DNA of 64,000 bases from Apricaphanius iberus. Taxonomy: Eukaryota; Chordata; Actinopteri; Cyprinodontiformes; Aphaniidae. Under the pieces are notes generated by a model. The model was not told where the DNA came from. It was given only the letters and a program-made list of their open reading frames with translations, and did not search any database. The position numbers and the translations under genes were made by a program. This document shows, piece by piece, positions 1 through 14,490 of the stretch (positions are counted from its first letter, which is position 1; each line of letters begins with the position of its first letter). The stretch is from positions 310,001 through 374,000 of the forward strand of contig JAPXFQ010000994.1 in NCBI GenBank assembly GCA_028564705.1. The letters run 5' to 3'.

Positions 1-722
1 AATTATTACCCTCTAGGGATTTTGACTTTCTAAGCAAACTTTCGAAACAGAGAACGGGACTAAAGAGTTTTTAAATGCCATTTAAGCTCGAGCTTGTTCT
101 CTTGTCATCATTTTCTGGTTTAATGACTCAGAAGACAAGCCGTTTGAGTAATTTCTCTTGGCAAACTGCCAGCTGGTGCATAAAGAAAAAAGTTTCAGCT
201 TGAATTGGACACAGAACCTCACATACAACGACCTTATCTTCCATTATTCGCCCTCATACTGCGTTTACCTTCTTTGTTGCAGGAGTCAATAGCCAAATTA
301 CCTGACAACATGATTGATGGTGGAGAATGAAGGTGAGCACAAAGGTTTAATGCCGATTGGCGGAAGCATGTTGAGTCTTTTGTCACCGTTGCTTAATGAG
401 CGCCAGCCTCAAGACTGATAAACTGATGTAAATAGTTGAGGAGAATTTATGAGACAGTGGCTGCCCTGACTTTGCAATTGGTTGGTAGCAGAAGGAGGGT
501 AGTGTCTAATGTCAGTAGGCTACCTTGCTTCTCTTAGAGGCAGCACAATCCAAGTAGATCCCAGGGTCAGCTAAATCACCTTAGCAGAATTCTTTACCAT
601 TAAGACCTATTTGGTGAAACCAATCTAAGGCTGTATATAGCAACATGCAACTGAGAACTTGAGCCAAAAGACAGACAAAGTGTGACAAGAATGAGTTTGT
701 GATTCCTCCTCAGGTCCTAGTT
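1..722. other. actn3 intron 1 sequence, nothing recognised
   Basis: By position this lies inside the first intron of the minus-strand alpha-actinin gene whose exon 1 is at 7859-7993. I see no exon, tandem repeat or transposon end here. Confidence 0.4.
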
Positions 723-1979
<1,257 letters not shown>

Positions 1980-4900
1980 TGCATGCAGCTGACATTTTTC
2001 TGTAATAGGGTCAGCTTAGTTCGTGGTGTGTAAAGTAAGGCTCTTTGTTCAGATGGTCACACTGCAAGAATAAACTAAATTGCTTAAACGGAGCGTGTGA
2101 CTCTGACATCACTGAAACGCAGAGTGGTGTTTTATGCATGTTTGGCCATGTAATTGTGTGTTGGTTGACAAGTGTGTTCCTCACTCCTTAAAAAATTAAG
2201 TTTCCAGTTTAATCTCTAGGGCTGAGAGAGACTGAAAGCAGCTCAAACTGAGATGTGGGTGATTGCAAACACAAAATGTTTTGTAGTTTTACTCTTTGTT
2301 TGCACAAAAATAAATCTACAATCAAAATAAAATGCATGAACTCAGCTTTCGTTTCTATTTACAGGCCCAAAGAAATGCTCTGCTTTGATCAAATCAAGAT
2401 GGCCGCTCTGACTACCCATCATTCATCAGCGCTACTTTCACCATATGGATTCTGACACTGCTGCTGTATCGTGTGTCAACTTTTGCCATTACAACACCAT
2501 GCAAGAACTTTCTGTTTTTATGCTGAGATCTAATCCTCAGTAAAAAAAAAAAAATATCCTGCTACAGAACACACACAGATACAAATAACCCAATTACAAG
2601 CCTGCTTAAAATACTGTAAATTACATTGAAGATGTCACACACCCATTCTTCCTTAGGCTTTTCTACAGTCTCTTAGGGTTTCCTTGCTTGCAGATTATAG
2701 AAGCCTCCCTACATGGACACAACTTCTGGAATAGTAACTGCTATTTGATCTGACTGCACGCTCTCTCGACTCTACTTACGTTAACCCTCATACAGATGCT
2801 CCCTACACCAGCTACAGAAAAGGCTGAAGTTTGCTTACTGAAACGTTATAGATCCGATTTTACATGAAAATACAATTAACAAACAATTGAGTCCTTTTTT
2901 AAATACGATAATCTTTATTAACTGCTGTTATGTAGTTGACTTTTCCACTAAAGCAGCTAATAAATATTAACTAATATTTATAATATTTAACTGTATCAAA
3001 ATGCATCAGTAAAATTATTGAATTTGAATTTAGATCCTAATCAGTTTTTTCTCCGCTCTAAACATCTGCCATTTTATAACTTGTGAGTCCAACAGTAGTT
3101 CAGTTTTCTCAGCTTTTCTGTTGAAAGAAATATAAGGAGCGCTTCAGATCAGCTGGGTTTGCTTTCACCTTCCCTGGTATCACCTCACTGAGTGAATCAT
3201 GAGAGAAATGACACCCAGTTGCATTATGGGAATGACTCACAGATGTGAATAACAGACTAGTGAAGCAGATCTAAGAAATCAGTTCTGAAATAGCTGCACT
3301 AATACTGCAAATTAAGCAAAGATGGAAGGATGCTTATTGCTCTCTTACCTTTATCAAAATTAAATATATATTTAGTTCTGTATTAAACTGAATATTTTTG
3401 AAACCATGTACTTACAGTTACAATGATTCATCATTTATAAAAAGACTTTAGTAGAGATAAAATAGATCCTGTTGTGTCAGAGCTTAACACATTCATTCAA
3501 GAGGGCTTATTAAAAAAGAATAGTATTTCTGTGAAAACGCCCTCAACTTTTGTTTTTGTAAAAAAATTAATTAAAAAACACTTTAAGTTTATAGATAACT
3601 ACAGCGATCATTCATTTGGGGAAAAGGGAGTAAAACCATCAACACTACCTACTGTCCCAGGATAAACAGTGAAGGATCGGTGTCACGTTAGGCGACAGAT
3701 CAATAACTCTGTAGGGCTGCCAAACGGCTGGACCAGCTGTTGTGAGTGTAAAATGAAATTAAATGAGAACAGATTTGATTATAAATCACCCTGGCTACCA
3801 CATAGGGATATTACATTAGGCTCAGTAGATACTCTGCGAGCATCACATTTCTGAATATAATTAAAAATCACTTTAAGATGATGACGATCACTCATTTTGA
3901 CTGATTCAATTATTTCTTTCGGTTGCACTGTGTAAAAGCTGTTGAATGCATTTAAGTGGTAGAGAGGGAATAATATCCTAGATCGACAAAAAATCTTAAC
4001 TTGGACAACACTCTAGAAAACAGTTCAGGAATTTTCACGAACTGTGCATTAATCTGAATTATGACTTAATCATTTATAAAGATTTATAAATTCATAAAGG
4101 TCCAAATAATATGTTTTGAAATGCTTAATTATTCTTTCATAAACATTTCTCTCATGTTAAAATGTAAAATTTGGGATTATGGATAAATTACTGGTTTATT
4201 TAATAATAATATTCATTGTTATTATTATTACTAAATAAAAACAGTTTTACACTTTAATTATTCACATTTTGAATGTTGATTTTTTTTTGTAAAACAATAC
4301 AGTCAAACCCAACTATAATTAAGGTCTCCCATCATTTCATTTAAACACGAAGCAATTCTATTTGTGCTATAGTCTATGTATATGTCCACTTAGCATTCAC
4401 GATCTTCGTAGCCTGGATGAGCCATTAAGACAGTTCATAGTTCTGTAATGGATATTTTTAGGTGACTGCAAGCATAAGCTTTACCAAGCAGCAAGACTTG
4501 GTCAGATAACAGCTGAACTCCTAAACAATGTGAAACTGAAGATGACTTCACTCACTGCGTTGAACTCGTCTGCCGTGTTGACATTTTGCTTTGTCGGTTT
4601 GATTCATTACTCAGACTCTGAAATTTTAAAAGGATGCAACATAAAGCCTCCAAACAGACCGTCTGTTTTCAGGTCCACAGGTGGTTTTCAAAGAGCAACA
4701 CAGTGAGTTTTATCTTTAGACAGCTATTGATTATGCTTCAAGAAATCACTTTTGTTGCAGATGTGCACATGTAGGGCCTCAACAAGATATCAGCTCAGTA
4801 TCAGCGAGAGTTAGACATCAATAACCCTCAAGGGTTCTTGAACTCTTTTTTTACGTCTCACTCTAAGTGGCTTGTTTGCCACATCTTATAAATCTGCCTA

Positions 4901-7221
4901 ACAAATGAGTGCTTCTTACTTCCAGGACAGTGGTTGCTTTGAGTGAACAAGATTGCTCAGATGAGATGCAGTCAGATCTCATCACTGCATCCTTTCATCA
5001 CCCACGGCAGCTTTCCCCACGCGCAATATCTCACACGATTTTTGACAACTCCTATTACGCTGAACTCTTTGTCCAAAACAAGACATGAATCATGCACTTT
5101 GCAATTTAGAACAGACGCTTCATGCAAAAAAGATGCACAGGTGAGACGTGGGCATGAATTGGACGCGCAGATATGCCCGAGCGTGCGTCATTTCGAATGT
5201 CTGGTATCGAATTCGACATCACTGTGTTGACAAACACTTTACTACCTCGTCAAGTACTGGTCGGCTTTTTTTTCCACTGAATTTGAAGGATAGAAGGGAC
5301 AACAGGTGCTGGAAGGCTTTCCCTTCATATTCATTACACTGCAAAATGATGCACTTGCTATATTTACAGGCTGATATCAGCGCCTTAAGCTGGATTTTAC
5401 ATGCCGAGAAGTGCCGTGGAGCACCGTGACTTGTTCCTCCGGGAGGTCACAAGGGGAACACCTAAAGCTTTGCTGTAGAGGTTTAACCAAATAACATTTA
5501 AGAGCCAATTGTAATACAATGAAAGAGCTTATGACAACATATAATTGTCACGTACCAAAGTGTTTAAAGTGGTAGAAGGAAAAGTAATAGGCGAAGTAAA
5601 GGAGGAGGAGGGGTTGAGAGAGGGAGGCTGGAGCCAAGCAAGTTAAAAAAGTATTTTTAGGATGATGTTTATTTGGAGGTCGGTGAAACCAACCCCAGGT
5701 CTATATACCACCATCTGTTGAGGTCTCTCAGCCTGTCACTGTGCCCTGTAGGAGGGGGACATTTTACATGAACAGAAACGTTTTGTAGATTCACTACAGT
5801 TAAATACACTTAAACATGCATTGCAAAAATTAAAACCTTGCCAAGTAGTTAGAGTCTGGCACCAGCACAGCTAAATGGGAACAAGAAGAAAACTAATCTC
5901 ATATGAATGTGCCTAAATTTATAATTAAACAAATTATGTTTTCCAATATAATAATCTGAGAAGCCATTAAATCTTTTAAATTACTAAAACAGCTTTTTTG
6001 AAAAGGAAAATTATAACATTCCATTATAATTATGGAAAATTACAACATTTATGATCAGATTGAAAAATTAAGACTCCACTTTTGAGAAAAGCTGTATAAA
6101 AATAGTGTTCACTGAGCAAACAGAGGCGCTACATCTGGTTATATAATTTTAACAGCGTCATGCTAAAATGTGTCCACTAAGACTACATAAATGAATAATA
6201 CATGGATGGTAAGGTGGGTTCTAAATTATTTATTTGATATACCAAAACATTGTAATTAAGACAGATGTAGGTATAGCAAAAAAGAAAACAAAAACAACTT
6301 TCCTCAGTAATTCTATAAATCTAAAAGTGAGTCTGTCCATATTTTCAGTTCAGCTACAACTACTTTATTTATGCCTAGGCGGAAATTTATTTCAAGTGGT
6401 AAGAAAAACAGGCCTACACAAATTTGATATATTGGTAGACACTGTTTCAGCCCTGCAAAATTCTGACTATAAACCATAAAATCTGGTACTTTCTTAACTT
6501 TCAGCCAAAAAATAATGGTATGATTTGAAAATGTTGTTGTTCGTTCAACTAGGAGGACTTCTTTTTCACATAAAATTCTTCTGGTTATGTGTTCATAGCA
6601 CATATTAAATGGTAATAGCCAAGTTGTTGCACAAAAATTCTGCCCTGGCTTCGCAGCACCACTGTGAAACCATACGCCTTAAAATTTTGATATGAATAAT
6701 AAAAAGATGATAAAACATGTTTTGAGTTTTTCTAGATTTAATTAATTAGTTTCTTTGAAATCTTTAATTGGTTTTACTTTAGTAAAACACTGGTCAGTTT
6801 GAAGCCAATTTTGAACCAAAATAACTTTAACTATAGTATAAATGTGTGTTTTGTCAGAAAGCGCAACACTGTTAATGAGATAAAGCTTAGCGGTATTTCC
6901 TGAACCATGAGTAATGATACACTGGGAAGCTATTTTCAACTCGGACTCCAGGAATTGTTGGGTGGAACAAGGATCTAGTCCCTCCTTCAAAAATCTAACC
7001 ATCAAACATGGTGACCAGGTAGCAACTGTAAATGCAACATCAATCTATTGAGCAAGAAATGTGAGGTATCTGAAAATAAAAAGCATGAAACAATTTTTTT
7101 TTAATGGTTGAAGGCTTAAAAAAATTAAATAAGTTATGTTTATCGAAAAGTGTCACATGGGCGGCTAACGTTTAGCTGCTAGCTTATTTAGTACAGCTGC
7201 TTGATGGCGCAACGCCTCCGA
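1980..7221. other. actn3 intron 1, AT-rich, no gene seen
   Basis: AT-rich sequence with scattered short ORFs below 100 codons, none with a recognisable domain. No clear transposon ends were found, although short decayed pieces are likely. Confidence 0.4.
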
Positions 7222-7235
7222 GTTGCCATGGCGAC
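7222..7235. promoter_or_regulatory. X-box-like (RFX) palindrome
   Basis: GTTGCCATGGCGAC differs by one base from the ideal RFX palindrome GTTGCCATGGCAAC. It sits in a small GC-richer patch (about 7160-7260) within the inferred first intron of actn3. RFX factors are known to use such sites in promoters of ciliary genes. Whether this one is used is unknown. Confidence 0.35.
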
Positions 7236-7858
7236 GGGTGTGAAGGCCGTCCGAGCTAGCTTGGTGTAAAAAATAACATCAGGGTAAAATTACGTCTTTT
7301 AATAAAATATTACTGTATATTGCTTAGATAGCTAACTTTAATATGTTTAATTATAAATACACAAGTAAAGTTAATATTTTCTTAAAGAAAGATATAAAGT
7401 GGGACCCCTTTTACTAAATAGCAACTAAAAAGTGATGCTCGTTAGTGTTAGTAATGTTAAACGTTTAAGTGTGGCTTTTCTGTTTGAGACTTGGGCTAAA
7501 AGTCTGGCAAAAAAAAAAAAAAAGGGAGGGTGGGTATTAAATTTAGACAGTCTGCAAGGCACTCTGGGGTATCTGAAAGACAACACTGAGAAGATTCCAT
7601 AGCTTAAAATATCTGCCCACACAACCAGCGGGACTGAAGTGCCAGGCGTGGGGACACCAAAGGTGCAGCTGAACCATCTCATATTTGGGTGTTAAAAAAA
7701 GTCATTAAAACCACGCCAGAAATGTTAAAGCAAACTCTATTCAAAATGTAGTCGGTGACACTGATGTGAATGAAAGCGCATGGGCAAATCTGTGCGTAAT
7801 TACGCACGGCAGCGCAAGCTACAGTCCGTCGCTGCAGAAGCTGCATATCCAAGCCTAC

Positions 7859-7993
7859 CTTCCTCTGCTGCTTCTCCCAGGCAGGGTCCAGCAGCAGGTC
7901 CCTGTCCCAGTCATCTTCCTGGGTCATATACGCTTCTTCCTGGTGGATCGTATAGGAGGTGTTATATGTCATTTGGGTCTCGACAGCTGTCAT
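7859..7993 (-). CDS. actn3: alpha-actinin (actn3-like), first coding exon only
   Basis: This exon encodes the N-terminus of a sarcomeric alpha-actinin, the spectrin-family actin cross-linker of the Z-disc. Forty-five codons run from the ATG at 7993 (GGAACAATGACAG) to a GAAG/GTAGGC donor at 7859, ending in phase 0. The C-terminal half of the exon contains the near-invariant actinin segment [18 protein letters not shown], which directly precedes the first calponin-homology domain in all alpha-actinins. The first 25 residues are variable and Tyr/Thr-rich, with the acidic MTQEDDW lead-in found in ACTN2/ACTN3 proteins. The next exon (start of the CH domain) is not in the window, so intron 1 exceeds 7.8 kb. 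The choice of actn3 over actn2 rests on synteny with ccs and rbm14 and on recalled teleost N-termini. The a/b paralogue is unresolved. Confidence 0.85.
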
Positions 7994-8330
7994 TGTTCCG
8001 CCTCTGTCAGGACTTCACAAGTCCCCCTCAGCTTATAGTGACAAAAAATAAATAAGATCAGCTCAAGAGACGACGAGAGGAGAGCCAGTTGGGGGCTGCA
8101 GAGACCAGACTCCTCTGGTGAGAGGTGGCTGTGCGAAGGTGGTGCTCCCACTAACAGAAGACCCTGCTGGCCGGTGCTCCTTTCCTGGTCAAAAGTAGCA
8201 CACGTGACAGCGCCCCAATAAGTATGGGACCTTATAGCTTTGGTATCAGGTTCTGAGCCTAAAAAGGCCCAAAAGGCGGGGTAATCTTCAACAGATGGAG
8301 ATAACTGGCGTGTGAGTGGTGTGGCTTTGT
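7994..8330 (-). promoter_or_regulatory. actn3: actn3 5' UTR and probable core promoter
   Basis: This is the region just upstream of the actn3 start codon. On the minus strand it contains two TATA-like motifs, CTATAAGC near 8035 and GCTATAAGG near 8230-8238, an A/T-rich MEF2-like stretch around 8042-8056, and a CACGTG E-box near 8201-8206. Such motifs fit a muscle promoter, but the transcription start cannot be fixed from sequence. Confidence 0.4.
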
Positions 8331-8859
8331 GTCAATTACGCCTCCTCTCAACATGGAAGGGGTTTATGGGCCGTATAATGCACCTGTCGCTGTTAGTGAT
8401 CCTCAATGATAAACCCAGGCGTTCAGGCAACTTTTTCAAATGCAACATCCCCCCCACCACCAAAAAAAAGAAAAAAAGAAGCGAATATTCTATGAAGAAC
8501 ACAGATATATTTAGAAATGTATGACATATTTTCAAAGGTAATTATACCCCTTAAACTTTTAATTTTTACTATCCAAAAAGCCTTTTTCATCTTCAGTCAA
8601 GCAAAAATAAATCTCAAATGTTACATGACTTCAAAAAAAAGAATATATATTTTTATAATTTGCATCTTTTTAATAACCACCATTTTATCTAGTTTTAGGT
8701 TTTTAAATTAAAAAAAAACTAACTAAAAGAGGATTGAAAAGACATTTTTCCCCATAGGATGTTTTTTTGTAGAAAAAAGTATTTAAAAAAACCCAAACAA
8801 AAACAGCACATAGTTTGAAAACCTAATGACAAGACTTAAATAAATATCGCTGGTACTTT

Positions 8860-9135
8860 TTAGTGTCCTTCCATCGTAGCTATGCTTAGGTTCATTGGAA
8901 GGAGAAACCCCAACCTAGTCTGAGTCTTTTGCAGTATCCAACAGGTTTTGTTGCAGGGTTGCCATGCATTTAGTTTAATCCATCTTCCCTAGGACCTCTT
9001 TTTCCATCTCTACTGAAATGAAAAATAAAGCATGATGCCACCACCACCGTGTGTCACTCTTGCGATGGCAAGTGTTAGTTTGACACCAAATGCAGTGTTT
9101 TGCATGTAGCTAAGAAAGTTCAGTTCAGCTCTTGA
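8860..9135 (-). mobile_element. Tc1-like remnant, internal fragment
   Basis: Read on the minus strand this is an internal piece of a Tc1-like transposase gene. The CATGATGCCACCACCACC segment near 9030 is the complement of the family's HGGG-SIM region, and AGTCTTTTGCAG..CAACAGG near 8922-8945 matches the same family. Both terminal repeats are missing and the frame is broken. Confidence 0.65.
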
Positions 9136-9215
9136 GTATGAAAAAAAGAAAAAAAATATTACACTATTGGACTTTATACTTTTATACTTTCAGATGGCAG
9201 ACATAACCACAGTCT

Positions 9216-9220
<5 letters not shown>

Positions 9221-9251
<31 letters not shown>
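9221..9251 (+). repeat. (GA)n microsatellite
   Basis: About fifteen GA units with no interruption. Confidence 0.95.
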
Positions 9252-9254
<3 letters not shown>

Positions 9255-9469
9255 CATTCAGGTTTGCATCTGTAACACTGACATAAAAGGTTACGAAAAA
9301 TGTTGGAATAAGAACACTTAAAATGGAAATTTATATTTTTAAATTTAAATATGTTTACTTCTTACCGGTACCTTAATAGTACGAGTTGAAATAACAGATC
9401 TGGACACTGATATGAGAAAAAAAAGAAGTATTTATTCATGAATTGCATGCAAAATACAATGCAGTACAC

Positions 9470-9507
9470 ATATATATAATCTATATATATATATATATAT
9501 ATATATA
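9470..9507 (+). repeat. (AT)n microsatellite
   Basis: TA/AT dinucleotide run with one short interruption (AATC) near 9479. Confidence 0.95.
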
Positions 9508-12500
9508 CCATACAATATAACTTGTATCTGTATCAGGATTTGTCATTCACAGTAAACATATTGATGCAAATTTCTGATCTAACATTTGGGGAATTATGAT
9601 CCCCTAACATTCAGCTTTGTGCTAACACTAATTGCTTTGAAATGAGCAGATTCACATTCCTATCCTCTTGAGATAGCAAATTACTAAGTCAATCTTTACG
9701 TCTTTGGAATCTATAGAGATTTAAAAAGTAATTAATAAAAACAAATCTGATGTAACTACAGTAACCTTGGTCCATTAACCTACTTTAAGCAGCTCAGTGG
9801 TTACAATGCTGCTCCTCTCATGAGGCAGCGAACGATTGAATCGTGCGATCTGACCGATGTAAACATGTTGAGTTTCCATCATAAATCAGCTTGCATAAAA
9901 CATTCGCTATGAATTATTCATTGAACTATGTAAAAATGTAAGTAATACTTTCAATTTAATTCAGTTCATTTATATGGCAAGTAATACTTGCAGCTATAGG
10001 GTGTAAAAAAAACTACAATGCTTCCTGCAGCTGTTTGTCAAGTTCACCCTCTCTAGATGAAAAAAAAGAAAGAAAAAAAAAGTCAAAGGTTTGACGTTCC
10101 ACATCAGTCCTATCCCATTAATATTTGTGGGTGAAAGTCACCTTAATAATAATAATAATAAGTAATGATAGCAGACTGTGGTCTATGAACGGAGAAAAGT
10201 GCCAGGTAAATCAGTTAATTACAGATTTTAATAATAATACTTTTGCAACACAATGAAAACATTTCTATACTGGTCAGTGGGTGGGGCTAACACTGTTCTA
10301 CTTAAAGGGGAGTGGTCTGAGGAGGAGTCTCATTCGCTGATTAACCAATCAGATGTCATTATCTTAAATAAATTAATTTAGGATTGGAACTATGAAAGGA
10401 CCACTAAATTTTTATCTGAATGGTTTTAACGTACTGAATTTAAATTGTAATCAAGGAGTTTCACAAAACATTTGTAAAAAAAAAAAAATTCTAATAAATA
10501 TATAAGAGGTACATGGAACACATTATGGATACATTTGCTTATTAATCAAATGTATTTATTTTATCACATAAAAATTTGGTAGATTGTGGCACTTTTGCCC
10601 CTTCATAGTGTTGGTTTGAAATGTTTATCAAAAAAACAAACACAAAAAACACTGTCTACCAGTTTGCCCTTAGTTGTATTTCCCACAATCCATCTCCTGC
10701 AGAAGAACAGCCATAACCTTCAGGATCCCTTTCAAAACAATGAACTGAAAGGTGCTTAATATGCCCATGCACGTTTTCTTTGAGCTAAAACAACAACAGA
10801 GAAAGAGGTGGACAGGGGGCTGGGCGTGAGAGTAGGTCGGGGGAGGAGGGGGCTGCAGTGAGCTTTGGCGGGCAAGATGCAATGCAATCGATTTAAGAGC
10901 AGGGTTCTTTTTTTTTCTTTTTTTTGCAGAGATGCATAACTGCATTTATCGAAGCATGATCGAAGGCCCCCACACACAAGCACCAGAAGAAGCCTTTAGT
11001 AGGGAGCTAGGAGAGCAAAGAAAACGTACGGAGGTGGTAGGGGAGGCGAGTCTGTGAGCAGTTTCTCCTACTCAGGTAGAGGTTGCTTCTAATTAAACTC
11101 GCCTGTGTATGATGAAGTGTAAAAAATAGACTTTTAACCATTTTACTGTTCTAGATGATGCATACTTTTGAACCTAAACCACAAGCTCAGCTCATAATTA
11201 ACCAACTACCTGATTCTCAATAAATACTTCGTTCTTCCTTTTTGCTAGCTAGGTGTGAAAGTGAGCATCACTCCTATCCTGTAGCTCTTTAGAGCAAATG
11301 GTAGACAACTTAACTATCAGTTTGTCCAAAGATTACACTCCCTAATAGGTAAGAATGCATACACACTACAGAAAAGTCCTATAGGAACCCATATAGGAGT
11401 TCAATGAGAATCTACAGGTCAGACTGGCCTGTGGGCCTTTCTTATAGGACGTTTCTGATTGTCATGGGTTGCTGTCATCCTTTAGTTTTAGGTTGCCTTA
11501 TATAACATGTTGCTTTCACATCCCTGCCCTGCCACGGCCAACATTCAACAGTAGCAGCAAAGCAATTTCTAGAGCACTGAAGTCTCTCCGTCTCATAGGA
11601 CAAAGTCCAAAGGAGGTTCGCCACACATACCATCCTTTTTGGCATCTATGTTATCAAAAGTGGATGGGGTGGGGTGTTTTGGGTCAGGTGGGTGGTTCTG
11701 GGAAGTTGAGTCCAAGCCAGAGCGATGGAACCCAGATCCAAGGTGGCGGCGGTGCCGGCGGGAAAAAAAACAGAAGCGCTGTGTGCGTGGACGGCGGAGA
11801 GGTGAGGAGATGCGCAAAGAGGGACAGGGGGGGGTGAAGAAGGAAAACGGGGAGGAAGGAAGGGTGAAGAGGGTTGAGGGGCGGCGAATACGGCGGTGGA
11901 CAGGAGTTGATTAGCTGGCGAGGGGAAGGGTTTGGGATGTGTCCACTTACGCCAAGCCTCATACACCTATAAAATGGCGCCCAAAAAAGGATCCCGTTTT
12001 TTGTTTTGTTTTTGTTTTGCTTGTTTGTTTCAGCATACACACACACACACACTCAAGCATACCCTGACACACCACACCCATTTTTCACCAGCTCACACAC
12101 CCCCCGGACAAAGGGCACCTCGTATGCTGTTGCAGGACAGGATCAGTCCTAAAGGAGGGGTCTTAACCCTGCCCCGCCCCAGCCGGCCCATCACTCCCAG
12201 TGAGGAGAAGACCCAGGCTACATGAACAAACACTGCCGATGCAGCAGAAGAGAGATTACGGACTCGGGAGAGAGAGAGGGGGGGGGTGGGGGTGGTAATG
12301 GTGGAGGGAAGGAAGCCACAGTCAAAGGAAAGTGAGGGTGGGGGGTGGGGCAGTTAGGGAGAGGAGATGTCAGTGCTGTCATGATTTCTTTCGTTTGTAT
12401 TTAGTCGATTTACCTTGGTGGTGAAGAGAAAGAGAGACAACAAGTTTCCACTGCGTAGGCGTCGCGCTAAAAGTCGTCCCCCATGGATCACGCGAGGCAT

Positions 12501-13139
12501 CACACAGGGTGTTCCAGGTAGCACGGTGACCTAATTCAGTTGAGATAGTTAGTTCAGAGCTGGACTGTCGAGTTGGGCTTTTTTTTTTGTTTCCTGTTTT
12601 TTTTTTTTTTTTTCTTGCGGCACAGTTACAAATTATCACACATGCAGGTCTGAGAGTATAGTGAACACAGAGACACACGGAAAAGGGAGAATTTGGTGCA
12701 GCAGGGAGAGAGACCAGACTTGGACCAGACCAGACGCACACCCATCAAACCCCAAGAAAAAGGGACTGCTCCACAGATCAAAATGCACCCAGGCCATTCT
12801 ATCTGTTAGTCTCTCCCCAGCCCTCACAGCAGCTTCACTGTGTGTAATCTAATTGTTATGCATGAAAATCAATTGTAAGCACTGCACTCGGCACTCTAAA
12901 TTTGGCGGGTTGTAGTTTGAGAGGCTGGAGAGAGGAAGGAGCTCCTAGCCGGACTTACCCTGACCAAAGTGAGCAATGTTGGGCCAGCATCTACACCTGC
13001 CTCCCCCTGGATCCCCAGTCAAATGGGTCTGGCGGTCATTTTACACAAGAGAGAGATAATGAAGAGGAACATAAATAGGAAGAAGGCGAAATGTCCAAAC
13101 CCTTTGCTTTCTGTCACCACAGTAGTCAGCCAAACATTC
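9508..13139. other. Intergenic region between actn3 promoter and rbm14 3' end
   Basis: No coding exon found. From about 10.66 to 12.5 kb the sequence becomes GC- and purine-rich with G-runs, a short (CA)n tract at about 12036-12052 and long poly-T tracts at 12594-12613. ORFs of 90-120 codons here have skewed, low-complexity composition and conflict in overlapping frames, so I do not call genes. Part could be a distal 3' UTR of rbm14 or regulatory DNA. Confidence 0.35.
11370..11456. repeat. Imperfect inverted repeat (hairpin, about 87 nt)
   Basis: Arms AGAAAAGTCCTATAGG (11370-11385) and the complement of 11441-11456 match at 14 of 16 positions, with a loop of 55 nt that contains a second small palindrome (ACAGG...CCTGT). 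It may be a tiny fold-back element or chance. Confidence 0.4.
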
Positions 13140-13145
13140 TTTATT
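13140..13145 (-). terminator. rbm14b: Candidate polyadenylation signal for rbm14
   Basis: AATAAA on the minus strand. It is one of few AATAAA hexamers downstream of the rbm14 stop; another lies near 14500 at the edge of a Tc1 remnant. Use of either is a guess, and the 3' UTR would be about 1.6 or 2.9 kb. Confidence 0.25.
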
Positions 13146-13636
13146 ATCATTTTAAGGTTAAAAGTATACATTTTCTCAATAAAAAGGCATGCTGATTTTT
13201 TTCCCACTGTCCTATAAAAAAACTAAACAAAACAAAAAAAAAAAAAAATCGGCTAAATTAAAATACTTTTCTAAAAAATACAAGGCAAACAAAAACATTT
13301 CTGCAAACCACATAATTCTACAAAGGATGCAACTGGTATGGGTTTTGTGTATACGACACAGAAAGATTACACTCTGAGAGGCAAAAGTCACTTATAATCA
13401 CTACAAAAAAAAAAAAAAAAACACAGGGGGAGAAGAGGAAGTTGAGGAACGATGAGGCAGTCAGGTGATTTCAGAAGGTCTACTCTATGCGTCGTTTTGC
13501 TGTCAAATAGTAGCTGCAAAAAGAAACGACTGATTGTAAATGGATGAAAGTTGCCACTTAGGACTTTGGCATCAATGTAAAAAGCATCAAGGAATCTACT
13601 TCCAGGTTCTGTTTTTTTTTTTTTTTTTTTTATATA

Positions 13637-14490
13637 TTTACACAATTCCTTGCAAACGTATGCATGTACCTCAGAACTTTTTCACACTTTGTCACATTTC
13701 AACCACTAAAATCAATGGAATTTATCTTGGTTTTCTGGGATAGATCAACACTAAGCAGAGCATAATTTATGAAGTGGAAGGAAATAAATGTCTGGTATTC
13801 GACCATGTTTACTTTGATGAACCTTAATAAAATCCAGTGCCAACCAGTGGTAACCAGTTACCTTCAGCAGTCAGCTAATTAGTGAACACAACATCAAAAA
13901 GGACATCGTGCTGGAAAGACATGAACGACTACCTACACCGGCATGTCAGACAAGTAGAGCGCCAGTCGGAGAAGCAGCCAAGAGGCCAGCGGTAATTGCA
14001 GAGGAGCGGCAGAGAGCCATAACTCAGGTGGAAGAATCCTTCAATGAAACAACTATTAAACACAAATCTGATGCTTTTGGTAGAAGACTGCCATGCAAGG
14101 GACAAATCACATATCTGGAAGAAGGTGCTGTGCTCATACAAGACCAAAGGCAAAAAATTTTGGCCTACACTATATGCAAAATGCTATGTTTGGAAGTGAA
14201 TCGCCCTGAATACACACTACTTTGTGTAAGATGGAGGCGGCAGTATCGTTCTATGGGCATGCTTTTCTTCAGTCAAAACGTGGAAGCTGATTAGTGTTGA
14301 CAGAAGGTTGGATGGAGCTAAACAAAGAGTAATCCAAAGAAGAAACTGACCAACATTTAACTTAGAAACTATAGCTAAAAATTTCCTTCTACTTCACAAT
14401 TATGTGCAACTCTTTATGAGTTTCTTAGATAAACTTCAGTTATATACATTAAAATTCATGGCTGTAAAGTGACAACATTCCAAGAGGAAG
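13637..14490 (+). mobile_element. Tc1-like remnant, internally deleted
   Basis: The left end (near 13637-13665, CCTTGCAAACGTATGCATG) matches the terminal repeat of a common teleost Tc1-like family. Internal sense pieces follow, including the region corresponding to GGCAGCATC...TGGGGATGCTTTTCTTC near 14235-14275, and near 14390 the subterminal CTTCACAATTATGTGC. The copy is roughly half the usual length, so it has internal deletions. The 128-codon ORF inside (13908-14294) is a fusion of decayed transposase and non-coding parts. Confidence 0.75.

Noticed and set aside
7425..7682. 85-codon minus-strand ORF left of actn3 exon 1
   Set aside because: It ends in a poly-T-derived Phe run, and no splice join to actn3 gives actinin sequence.
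11593..12052. Overlapping 90-120 codon ORFs on both strands at 11.5-12.05 kb
   Set aside because: Purine/pyrimidine-skewed low-complexity DNA; frames conflict and no domain or splice structure is evident.
13908..14294. 128-codon ORF as a gene
   Set aside because: Falls inside a Tc1-like remnant and reads across its decayed transposase.
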